Below, piece after piece: positions 54,284 through 64,000 of a stretch of 64,000 bases of DNA; the first letter of the stretch is position 1; every line of letters starts with the position of its first letter. The notes under the pieces were generated by a model. It saw nothing but the letters and a program-made list of their open reading frames with translations. It did not search any database and had not been told where the DNA came from. The DNA is from Fonsecaea monophora (lineage: Eukaryota; Ascomycota; Eurotiomycetes; Chaetothyriales; Herpotrichiellaceae), in NCBI RefSeq assembly GCF_001642475.1, contig NW_019174072.1, positions 1 through 64,000 of the forward strand, in the 5' to 3' direction. The position numbers were made by a program, and so were the translations under genes.

Positions 54284-56549
54284 ATGAGGACTAGACCTCG
54301 TTGGGCATCGGCTTGGGTTACTGCGGCCTGACAATGCGAGCAATCAGGACTGCAGAATTCGTGTCAGGTACTCGAAGAGCTCTGGTTTCCAACAGGGGGA
54401 CTTTTGTGGACGAGGAACAAGGTAGCTAGATCGCTGCACGGTGTTACTGGCCATATTCACTGTCAGCTGACTGAACGTGCAAAGGCGGGAAATACTTGAA
54501 ATGGTTGCCCGCATGCTTAGGCGCCTGGTTTCCTAAGGGAAATGACAGTGTTGGTCAGTGGGCAGCGAGTCGGTGTCGACTCGAACTCAGGTCGATAAGG
54601 CCTCAGACTGGTCCCACGTAGTGACAACTCTCGAGGCTGCAGTCGCCAGTCACCGGACCTCGATAGCCTGCATACGATCGGATTCTCTGTCCTATCACAA
54701 TGCAGTCAAGGTTCTGTGTAACATTTGGCTCGGGGTCAGTTGCCAGAAAGAAGACTGATGACGGAACAGTAAGAGGGGTGTTGTTGCCCTTCAACTGTGT
54801 GAGTGTCTGGTGCATGTTTAAGAGGCTTTGAAGGAATGAGGAGGTGATATAGTTGGTGGATGTTGGTTGTACTCGTATCGCACCTAAGGTGGGGGGCTTC
54901 CAAGGCGATCTTCCTCGAAATATTAGTGGGTACGGTTGGTGCTTGCGCCGTTCATTGATCAAAGGCCCGAGCGCCTATTAGGCTAGGTACAAGTTAGGTA
55001 GCTATCCAGGCACGGCTAGGCTTCCCCGCTTCCTTGGACTACCTAGAGCTCCGAAAAACATAACTCCTATGTAGGTAGGCGGTAGGCAAGTCGGTCACGG
55101 TAATTATGGAGAAGTACTCGGTACGGCCATCATATGCTCTCACTTCGCCTCCGTGGTGTCCCATGCAAAGCCTTCCTCGAATTGGTAAACGGTCCATAAT
55201 ACGAGTACTGGGAAAACCAACACCGTATCCCTTCAGACCTATTGGAAGAGGGGTAGATTTCCAAACTCAGTTCTCAGGTCCAACGCAACATCAACCAGTG
55301 GTGCCAGTCGTCTGCCAACGGAGGGGAGGGGATTGAAAAGCACGAGGCGCAGTCCGAGCTTTGTCGACGTGGAACGCATCCTGCCACTAGGTATTTCTGT
55401 AACTACCTAATCACATACCTTAGGTGCCTAGTTATGTATGTAGGTATGCAGAAGGAAGAACAGCCCGTCAACCAACCACGAAGGTGCCATGGCATGACCG
55501 CAAGAATGATTCTCCGCTCCGAAAGTGAAACCAACAAGGCTGGGGTCTCGTAAGGCTGAATCAGGCGACTTGTATGGGCTGCCCCAGAGATGTGTGATAG
55601 GTGTTGCTGGGTCCGAGGAATGGGACAAGGCTCATTCCCAAGTCACAAAACATCACCAGCCACGGCACACCATGGGTAGTTGTTATTGTTGTGTTTGTAC
55701 ACGTAAAACCACGCACAACAGGCGTTGCCGAGACCCACAGCAAACAAAAAGTCCAGAAACAAAATCTCGGGGTCATGTTATTGGCTAACAGCATGAGCCA
55801 GGGTCCAGGACTCCGTAGAAGTGCCAAGTAGATCTTTCGGAATGGGCTTATCGTACGCACGGAGCACGGATCCTTAGTACGAGTAGTTAGCTCGTTATGT
55901 ACCTATGTTAGATGCATCCTGATTATTAGACTGAGCCTCGGGGATTTTCCCCCGACAGGTTGGGATGCGAATCTGCCCAGATAGCAATCTCACCACAATA
56001 CAAGCACATTGTAAGCTGTGAGGAGCAGCATAAGTGACGTGGTTAATTGTGCAGCAAATGTAATCCTGATCCGGCTGACGGAACATGGTTTTCACTCCAA
56101 AGACAAGGTTGATCTCAGAGTGGGTGAAGTCCTCAGCCTCATCCGGACTTCGATTGGTCCACAATCCTTGGATGGCGGAATCTGCGACCTTCGATCTGGT
56201 TCTCTCCTCTTGGCTTTTTCTGAGACCTTCCCCGACCCGATCCCCCTGCGCGCTTCAGCAACTGAACAATATAATTGTTTGCCTGCGATTGACCTCATAA
56301 ATCAGAGGACTTTCGCACTTAGCACCCTTCTCACTACATGTGTACCTCTTGATAATACTATCTGGATACTCAACGTCCCATCACCACCTCTGTCATCCAC
56401 TGGACCGGCAAACCTCCTTGTCCGGAATTCCTTCTCGCTCACTCACAAAACAAATCTTTTTCAACCCCCCCAAACACCCCTCGCCCTTCTTGACTTGAGT
56501 ATCAACCAAATTTAGTCAGCTGCTTCCTCCGAAACCGCTCTCGAGCAAG
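54284..56549. other. 2.3 kb intergenic region with TAGGTA-type words
   Basis: No gene recognised. Two patches (54975-55090 and 55385-55450) are dense in TAGGTA, CTACCTA, GTAGGTAGG and CCTAGTTATG words. The right 500 bp are the promoter and leader of the DnaJ gene. Its end (56380-56515) is pyrimidine-rich. GGAATTCCTTC at about 56421-56431 faintly recalls a heat-shock element, but the repeat spacing is not right. Confidence 0.5.
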
Positions 56550-57973
56550 ATGGTCAAAGAGACGAAATATTATGACATTCTCGGGGTACGGCGACTCGTT
56601 TTCCTTTTGTAAGGCTTGGAATTGTCGCCCTCTAACCACTTCTACAGGTCGATCCTTCGGCCACAGAGGCCCAGCTGAAATCTGCCTACAAGAAGGGCGC
56701 TCTAAAACATCACCCAGGTAAGACCATCATTCGAATGGTCTGAGAGAGGCAATAAGTTTCTAACTCCTGATTAGACAAGAATGCCCACAATCCAGATGCG
56801 GCCGAAAAGTTCAAGGACCTCTCCAAAGCATACGAAGTCCTGTCCGACCCTCAAAAACGAAGTCTTTACGATCAATATGGTGAAGAGGGCTTAGAACAAG
56901 GTGGAATGGGAGGTGGCGGCATGGCCGCCGAGGACCTGTTTGCGCAGTTCTTTGGCGGTGGGTCAGCATTCGGGGGCATGTTCGGAGGAGGCATGCGCGA
57001 TCCAGGCCCAAAGAAAGCCCGAACAATCCACCACGTCCACAAAGTGTCTCTTGAAGACATATACCGCGGGAAAGTCTCGAAACTTGCTCTTCAAAAATCA
57101 GTTATCTGCCCACAGTGCGAAGGCCGTGGAGGCAAAGAGGGGGCGGTCAAAACCTGTACTGGTTGTAACGGCCAGGGTATGAAGACAATGATGCGTCAAA
57201 TGGGCCCTATGATTCAGCGTTTCCAGACCATCTGTCCCGATTGCCAGGGCGAAGGAGAAACCATCCGCGACCGCGACCGATGCAAACGCTGCATGGGAAA
57301 GAAAACGGTCGTGGAACGCAAGGTTCTTCACGTGCATGTCGACCGTGGTGTCAAGAGCGGCCACAAGATCGAGTTCCGTGGTGAGGGCGATCAGATGCCC
57401 GGTATTCTCGCTGGAGACGTTGTCTTTGAGATCGAACAGAAGCCTCATCCAAGATTCCAGAGAAAGGATGACGACCTATTCTATCACGCCGAAATTGACC
57501 TGTTGACTGCTTTGGCTGGTGGCCAGATCTATATTGAACATCTCGATGATCGGTGGTTAACGGTCAATATCTACCCCGGCGAGCCCATCACACCTGGTGA
57601 GTACAAACATAGAGCTGCGCCAGATCATCGCATCAACGTTCACACACTGACTTTGCCGATAGGAGCGATTAAGGTGATCAAGGGCCAAGGAATGCCGTCA
57701 TTCAGACACCACGACTTTGGGAACCTGTATATTCAATTCGACGTCAAATTCCCGGAAAAGTCACAACTCCAGAACATCGAGCTCCTCGAACAAGTCCTGC
57801 CTCCTCGCATGCAACAGAAACTGCCTCCCCCAGACGGCATGGTGGAAGATTTCGATCTAGAAGAAGTCGACCCCCGTCAGCAAGCGCGTGCTCATGGTGC
57901 TGCTGGTATGGACGATGAGGATGAGGATGGACTCCCTCCTGGAGCCGAGAGAGTGCAATGCGCGTCTCAATGA
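56550..57973 (+). CDS. YDJ1: Type I DnaJ/Hsp40 co-chaperone, Ydj1-like
   Basis: Type I Hsp40s deliver unfolded proteins to Hsp70 and stimulate its ATPase. Four exons: 56550-56585, 56648-56717, 56775-57596 and 57663-57973, giving 412 aa. Seen: J domain (about residues 5-68) with the essential HPD at 34-36, split by intron 2 after the Pro codon; a Gly/Met/Phe-rich linker (GGMGGGGMAAEDLFAQFFGG); four zinc repeats CPQCEGRG, CTGCNGQG, CPDCQGEG and CKRCMGKK; the two C-terminal beta domains; and the last four residues CASQ, a CaaX box for farnesylation (as in Ydj1). Introns end ACAG, TTAG and ATAG, and all frames join. Cytosolic and ER-face location is inferred from CaaX. Confidence 0.95.
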
Positions 57974-60900
57974 AGTGGCAAAGAATTGCCCACCATTTTA
58001 CGGGTAGATGTGACAATGCGGCAAGGAATAGAGAGAAACAATCGCGACGTAATGACTTGACGCACGAAGAAGAGCACGACTCCTCCGGGCATCTGCAAAC
58101 ATGGAGGCTTTTCCTGCATTTGACCGTGTGGTCACTGGTGCATGGGCATGTGGCATATCGTACGGCGTCAAGGATGGGGAAGTTATCGGTTACGATGAAA
58201 TTCCCGGCGTTCATCAATTGGGAAATCAGGATACGGCGTTATAGCTCTTCATGACACCCACCTAGGGAAGTCTTTGTTGGGCTGAGCGCATGGACTGGCC
58301 TGATAGAGGGTCTGACGAATGTTCTATGCTCTATCCGGCCCCCGCATATTTAGACAGCCTCGCGATTGTGCATGATAGAGATGGGGTTTAGTGCTGTGGC
58401 ATGCGACACCTCATTCATGGGTTATGACCAGTGGCCAATTACAATGTGTTATGGCGATGTATTTCAGCGAACCGCAGTAGAGAAAGCGTGACAGACCGTA
58501 TCTGCCAGTGGTAAGGGAGGTCTTTGACGCTGGACTAGTATGTATCAAGCGAAATAGGGTACGTTGTTCCTATTGAATTGGCTTTTAGAATTCTCCGTCC
58601 TCCGTAGGGCGAAAGTTAGCACTGAGAAGCAAGTCTCCACGAAGGCACACGAGCCCTCAGCCCTCGTAGCAAGCAGATCCCGTGATGCCCAAAGCACGAA
58701 TCTCCCGCTTACTCGGCTGGCTGAACCGAGGAAGAACGGCTTGACCCTGTCATAGCGCGACGCGAAGCCACGGCCTGCCATTGGATATGCAGCTGGGAAT
58801 GGCTTAAGGCCGGCCACAATCTCGTCGACACGAAGGGCAATCAGGCGTCGGAGGTCGCGTCTCCCAGCCGCCGACTCGGTTAGACGAGGAAAGCACTGGG
58901 ACAATTCTGGGACGAGAGGAAGCGATCAAGAAGTCCCAGTGTCCCTTAGAACGGAGGTTGCTACGCAGTCTGTGCACTGCCCAGGGATGAAACAAAAGGA
59001 GAAAGTGAGGCTGGCTTTGCCGCTTGAGCTTCTGTCATATTTAATTTGCGGTAGCTTGAGGTTGAGGATGAGACTGACACAGAGGCTGAGGCTGAGGCTA
59101 GCATTGGGATTCAGGCTTGAGGCTTGAGGACGAGGTCGAGCTTTGACATGGTATAGTCGTCGATGCTTGACGTGATATGCCGAATTGGGAAATCAAAGGC
59201 TTGGCACCTGCATTGGGCGCAAAAAGCGGTCAACCGATCATCAAGCACATGCATTTGTCCCCTTTGCCAGACATCCCACTTTCTCTCCTCACCTTCTTCC
59301 TCATGCTACCCCTCCGGCTGCACCTGCAGCCGTCGCCAGACCATCAACCTTCTCCTCCCCACGTACAATCTGCATCGACGATTCAACGGATGTCATGCTG
59401 GTGTCATTACCCGGGAAAGAAGACAGCATTGAACAGAAGGAAATAACAAGAGAATAGGAAGGGTGAGCTGTGAACGCTCATAAGGTCACTCTCGACACCC
59501 AGGGCCGATGGGATCATTATGGCGTAAATCGCGTCAGCAATTAGCCAAACCCACCACAACGACCAGCTCATCATGATTGGCTCGGGCACCAGACCTTGCC
59601 TCAATGATGGCAAGCCTTGTCCATAAATTGACAGGGTGGGAGACCCACGCCCCCTGGCGTGCGAGAGCGGGACCAAGCTCATCAACGAAACAGATGTCGA
59701 CAACCACAACCAGGAGACCTCGAGCACGCCATTTTTCTCCTGTAAGAAGACTCAATGCCTTTTTTTGGTCACAGATATCAGGGAATGCTGGCAGGCGAAT
59801 GAGGCGAAATGTGACAAGTGATTTAGTTTGCCACTAATCGGCCGCCCGCCCTGCAAGATACGAAGACATCGGGAGGCCAGGTAAGAAAAACCACCAAACC
59901 ACCGATTCGGCAACGGGAGTTGACGGTCACAGTGTCAACGAGGCCATCGCCCAGAGTGTTGTCATCATCGCCACGATGACCATTGTCAACCATACGACTC
60001 ATTGTTGTTTCCAGTGCTCCTCAACAGCGATGGTGATACCAAAGTGAAGGGGTCTTGCTTTCTAGGTCGGACAAGGCGTACCATTTGTACGTTCTCTTCT
60101 ATTCTGTTGGTGCCATCCGTGTCTGTGACAGGTGCTGGGAACTCTGCATGGCTTGGCTGTATAACACCCCTACCGTTCTGTCGGTCGAAGAAAATGCTTC
60201 GTGTGCTTAACCAGCAGGCGCTGTCTTGTCGCAATCTTGGGCAATTCTTGCTTCAACATCCCATCCCTCGCCAGCCTGTCCCAATGGTACAGTTCCACGC
60301 CAGCCTTAGCATTGGGCGCATGAGCATGAGCTGCAGGACAGGGTGTTAAAAAACGTCGCTCTCCCGAGAAAGGCGCCTTGGGTCCCATCACGCCTTCGAT
60401 TGCACCATCACTTCAGACCCCATCCATTTCATCATTGACCCAATGTGACGAATAGAAAATCTCTGCACCCCTTCTTCAGGAAACCATCCGAGGGGGCTTT
60501 TTCTAGATCCCTTCGCAAACACCCGTCGTGCCCTCTTCCTGCTTCCAAGGCCGAGTCGAGATCTCGCTTGTTCAATCAAGCACGACGCCCACATGGTCCC
60601 TCGCTTGCTACTACCTCACAAGGTTGCTTGAGGCGGCGGGGATCCTCACGGTTACTGCAAGTTCGCCTCTGCCTACATCATCATCATCTTCATATTTATA
60701 CTCGACGCCGTCTCCGCGTTAGCTGTCTTTGTAACTTTCCTCGAGACTATTCCCTCTGCCCGTCGTTGATTGCTGCGACGACGCTGAGTTGCTCTTTTTT
60801 GGTTGGCTTGACCAAGGAAATGAGCATTGACAATTCTGACCTGCTTGTTCACAGCACATAAGCTTGCCATTTGAAGGCGGCAAGGTCGACCGTTGCCTAA

Positions 60901-61309
60901 GATACAGCTCCATCATCACCTCCGCCTTTGGGCAATTGAGCGACTCATAGCTACGCAAATAGCCCGAACCACGCTGCAAGCCACAAGCTCGCCCTAAACC
61001 CTAGTCTTTACCTTTGCACATCCTATCCACCTACGGCTTTCCACCACGCCGGAGGACTTGGCATATCCAGCCACTCAGCGGTCAGGCATCCCAATCCCTA
61101 CCGGTCTCCATATCGCGTCAGGGCAATCTGCCCACCCCAGGGTGTGTGGGTGTTCAAACTCTGCAAGTCCGCTCCGATCGCCCCTCTTCTTTATATACCC
61201 TCGTTCCAGCCCTCCACACAGCACGGCGACCTTGGACACTTTGTCTTGCGAATTACCTAGCCGGGAGCACGTTCTTTCAGATCTCTGCTTAGACCTGTGA
61301 GGCGTGACA
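57974..61309. other. 3.3 kb region upstream of the sulfate permease
   Basis: DnaJ 3' UTR at left, sulfate permease promoter and leader at right (CT-rich, with CAT/ATC repeats near 60678-60694). A GAGGCT/GAGGTTGAGG repeat patch lies at 59054-59130. ORF 58545-58904 on the minus strand is the most protein-like, but has no ATG start. No RNA gene recognised. Confidence 0.5.
59054..59130. repeat. GAGGCT-type hexamer patch
   Basis: Imperfect GAGGCT/GAGGTT/GAGGAT units, with interruptions, on the plus strand. Confidence 0.65.
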
Positions 61310-63841
61310 ATGGTGTCCAAGTCTTCCAAGGTTGGCCATGGGCTGGCCAAGGTCCTCGGTATCAACCTTGACGAGCGCCAGGCTCAAAAAGATGCTGTCA
61401 CCAGGGGCGAATCGACCTATTCAGTCAGTACGGCTGACACTTACATTGAGGAAGAACCGAGAAGTATCGACTGGCTTAGAGAACTCATTCCTTCTGGCCA
61501 TGAAATGGTGAACTACGTCCGCAGTCTATTCCCTTTCACCCACTGGATTTTGCGGTACAATGTCCAATGGTTGATTGGCGATCTGGTTGCTGGTATCACG
61601 GTCGGCGCTGTCGTTGTGCCGCAGGGCATGGCCTACGCCAAACTCGCCGAGCTTCCTGTTGAATATGGTCTTTACTCCTCCTTCATGGGGGTTCTGATCT
61701 ACTGGTTCTTTGCCACGTCCAAAGACATCACCATCGGGCCCGTCGCTGTCATGTCCACCATTACTGGCAATGTCGTCGACAAAGTGTTGGCAGAGCACCC
61801 CGAGATTCCCGGCCACGTTGTTGCTTCGGCTCTAGCAATCATCGCCGGCGCAATCATCTGCTTTATTGGGTTGATCCGGTGTGGGTGGATTGTGGATTTT
61901 ATTCCGTTGACAGCCATTTCCGCCTTCATCACCGGGTCTGCCATCAGCATTGCGGCTGGTCAAGTGCCAAACCTGATGGGCATCAAAGTCAAAGGATTCA
62001 ACACTCGCGACTCAACCTATTTGGTTATAATCAACACCCTGAAGTATCTCGGTCACTCCAAACTCGACGCCGCCATTGGTTTGACGGCGCTGTTTCTCCT
62101 CTACCTCATCCGATTCACGTTCAACCGCTGTGCGAAGAAATACCCCAACAGAGCCAAGCTGTTCTTTTTCCTCAACACGCTGCGAACTGCCTTTGTGCTC
62201 TGCCTGTACATTCTGGTGAGCTACCTCGTTAATCGACATTATCGCAAGAAGCCCAAGTTTGCTATCCTGGGCCATGTGCCCCGAGGGTTCAAACACGCTG
62301 CAGTGCCAACCATCGACACCAAAATCATCAGCTACTTTGCCGACCAACTCCCAGCATCTGTCATTGTCATGCTCATTGAGCACATTGCCATCTCCAAATC
62401 ATTTGGCCGCATCAACAATTACACCATCAATCCCTCGCAGGAATTGGTGGCCATCGGTGTCACAAATCTGCTCGGGCCTTTCTTGGGAGGATATCCTGCG
62501 ACAGGGTCATTCTCTCGGACTGCCATCAAGTCGAAGGCTGGTGTGCGCACGCCTTTCGCCGGTGTCATTACTGCGATTGTGGTTCTCCTGGCCATCTACG
62601 CTCTTCCAGCCATGTTCTTTTACATCCCCCAAGCTGGGCTGGCTGCCGTCATCATCCATGCTGTCGGAGATTTGATCACGCCTCCCAACACTGTCTACCA
62701 ATTCTGGCGCGTGTCACCACTGGAAGTCATCATCTTCTTCGCAGGTGTGTTTGTGACCATCTTCTCGTCCATCGAGAACGGAATCTACACCACCATCTGT
62801 GTCTCTGCTGCTGTCCTTCTCTTCCGTGTAATCAAAGCACGCGGTCATTTCGTCGGGAAAGTCCAGATCCATTCGGTCGTTGGTGACCACCTGATCGAAG
62901 ACAAATTCCATGACAAGCCTCGTATGCCCGAAGACGACCAGGCGACGCGAAATATCTTCCTTCCTTTGGACCACAACGATGGCTCAAATCCGTCCATCCA
63001 CGTCGAGTCTCCTTATCCGGGGATCTTTATCTATCGATTCAGCGAGGGTTTCAACTATCCCAACGCGAATCACTACACCGACTATCTTGTCCGGTATATC
63101 TTTGAGCATACGCGCCGGACCAATCCTGACTCATGGCCACGCCCTGGTGATCGCCCATGGAACAATCCTGGCCCACGAAGGGGTAAGTCGGAGGAGGATC
63201 GATCGCACCTTCCAACCTTGAAAGCCATCATTTTGGACTTTTCGTCGGTCAACAACGTCGACGTTACCAGTGTTCAGACCCTGATCGACGTGCGCAATCA
63301 GCTCGATCGGTATGCTTCCCCAGAACCCGTCCAGTGGCACCTGGCCTGCATCAACAACCGCTGGACGAAGCGAGCACTCGCTTCAGCTGGCTTCGGTTTC
63401 CCCACAGCCCCGACGGAAGAGCAACATCGCTGGAAGCCCATCTTCAGCGTTGCAGAAATCGGTGGAGCGTCATCGGCCGCCGCGGCTGCTGAAAACGAAG
63501 CGAATCGACGACTGTCTCGTCTTCACGACGAAGAACATGGCGGCCCTCGACCACATAGCAGCGGTATCTCCAAGTCGGACGATATCACGCGAGCCCAGTA
63601 CAAGGATGACTCTACTACGAGTTCCAGCCATGATGGCGATCTATCGAAGCAGATCAGCCAGAGTAAAGCCTATGCCCGAAACTCAACCAAGAAGGTTGCT
63701 GTTGTCCACAGCTTGAATAGACCTTTCTTCCACATTGACTTGACGAGTGCATTGCAGTCGGCCATTGCAAATGTGGAACATCAAGAGCAGCTGAAAGCGG
63801 CAGAGGCTGGGCATGTTGATGAGATTCCTAGCAAGATATAG
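61310..63841 (+). CDS. SulP-family sulfate permease
   Basis: High-affinity H+/sulfate symporters of the SulP (SLC26) family take up sulfate across the plasma membrane for cysteine and methionine synthesis. One exon, 843 aa; the frame opens upstream with GTG at 61304, and I took the ATG at 61310 (MVSKSSKVGHGL). Seen: a cytosolic N-terminus, then the signature start of the membrane domain GDLVAGITVGAVVVPQGMAYA with ELPVEYGLYSSF, about 11-12 hydrophobic helices to about residue 520, the family motif FLGGYPATGSFSRTAIKSKAG, and a C-terminal STAS domain (KAIILDFSSVNNVDVTSVQTL). A Ser/Asp-rich insert separates the end of STAS. The length is in the range of fungal sulfate permeases. No other sulfur gene lies nearby; I see no clear Cys3/MetR palindrome in the upstream region. 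Confidence 0.93.
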   Translation: MVSKSSKVGHGLAKVLGINLDERQAQKDAVTRGESTYSVSTADTYIEEEPRSIDWLRELIPSGHEMVNYVRSLFPFTHWILRYNVQWLIGDLVAGITVGAVVVPQGMAYAKLAELPVEYGLYSSFMGVLIYWFFATSKDITIGPVAVMSTITGNVVDKVLAEHPEIPGHVVASALAIIAGAIICFIGLIRCGWIVDFIPLTAISAFITGSAISIAAGQVPNLMGIKVKGFNTRDSTYLVIINTLKYLGHSKLDAAIGLTALFLLYLIRFTFNRCAKKYPNRAKLFFFLNTLRTAFVLCLYILVSYLVNRHYRKKPKFAILGHVPRGFKHAAVPTIDTKIISYFADQLPASVIVMLIEHIAISKSFGRINNYTINPSQELVAIGVTNLLGPFLGGYPATGSFSRTAIKSKAGVRTPFAGVITAIVVLLAIYALPAMFFYIPQAGLAAVIIHAVGDLITPPNTVYQFWRVSPLEVIIFFAGVFVTIFSSIENGIYTTICVSAAVLLFRVIKARGHFVGKVQIHSVVGDHLIEDKFHDKPRMPEDDQATRNIFLPLDHNDGSNPSIHVESPYPGIFIYRFSEGFNYPNANHYTDYLVRYIFEHTRRTNPDSWPRPGDRPWNNPGPRRGKSEEDRSHLPTLKAIILDFSSVNNVDVTSVQTLIDVRNQLDRYASPEPVQWHLACINNRWTKRALASAGFGFPTAPTEEQHRWKPIFSVAEIGGASSAAAAAENEANRRLSRLHDEEHGGPRPHSSGISKSDDITRAQYKDDSTTSSSHDGDLSKQISQSKAYARNSTKKVAVVHSLNRPFFHIDLTSALQSAIANVEHQEQLKAAEAGHVDEIPSKI

Positions 63842-64000
63842 GACTATGTGTGGAATCACACCATATTGATACCCAGACTGTGTGATGCATTGCCCGTCGA
63901 AGCAACAGATTAGAAGAGAGTTGCTATCAGATACCACAATCACCCGCAGAAGGAGTTATCAGGTCGTTCAGCGTTTTGGGGAGATTGGATATCCAGTGTC
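63842..64000. other. Right edge, 3' side of the sulfate permease
   Basis: Presumed 3' UTR. Nothing else visible. Confidence 0.6.

Noticed and set aside
54555..54640. Possible minus-strand tRNA with GAGTTCGAGTC
   Set aside because: The bases beside the loop do not pair and the A box is missing. At best a decayed remnant.
58545..58904. Minus-strand 119-codon frame with protein-like composition
   Set aside because: Starts with TTG, has no recognisable domain and no splice partners; could be a relic but cannot be supported.

Overview
The window is nuclear DNA of a filamentous ascomycete, most likely a eurotiomycete such as a black yeast (Chaetothyriales). The placement is my inference from protein flavour (long disordered Sec3, SH3-DOCK, LIM-RhoGAP, Ypd1, DUF7924, Clr5) and gene architecture: introns of about 50-145 nt with CTRAC-type branch points, moderate GC, intergenic gaps of 0.4-4.7 kb and no operons. 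I found no rRNA, tRNA, CRISPR array or intact transposon.

Layout. 0.4-8.2 kb: housekeeping genes. TRM82 (-) and RPP0 (+) diverge from one 390 bp promoter, followed by a basic-secretory-protein-family putative metallopeptidase (-) and a short CLASP/TOG protein (+). 10.4-14.4 kb: LIM-domain RhoGAP. 15.4-16.7 kb: a broken DUF7924 gene. 17.5-22.1 kb: exocyst subunit SEC3. 25.8-27.3 kb: four-finger C2H2 factor behind a very long leader. 28.7-29.7 kb: unrecognised low-complexity ORF. 30.8-31.4 kb: YPD1 phosphotransfer protein (-). 31.4-36.1 kb: the largest gene-free stretch. 36.1-42.4 kb: three minus-strand genes, namely mitochondrial aspartate aminotransferase, SNU66/SART1 and AIM32. 44.2-48.5 kb: DOCK-family protein (-) lacking nearly all of its catalytic domain. 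49.3-54.3 kb: SDE2 (+), a cytochrome P450 (+) and a small Clr5-domain ORF (-). 56.5-58.0 kb: Ydj1-type DnaJ. 61.3-63.8 kb: SulP sulfate permease.

Themes. Three genes concern Rho-GTPase polarity and exocytosis (LIM-RhoGAP, Sec3, DOCK), with a microtubule TOG protein nearby. Two concern splicing (Snu66, Sde2). Two concern translation (Trm82, P0). There is no sign that these form a cluster in the operon or biosynthetic sense. I saw no clear new multi-gene system. The best leads are the DOCK protein with a gutted DHR-2 domain, the DUF7924 pseudogene, the GC-AG intron of RPP0, a 57-nt in-frame optional intron in the RhoGAP, and the atypical short CLASP.

Exon boundaries were read by eye from splice consensus and frame continuity. 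Family calls come from recognition of conserved sequence, not from a database search.
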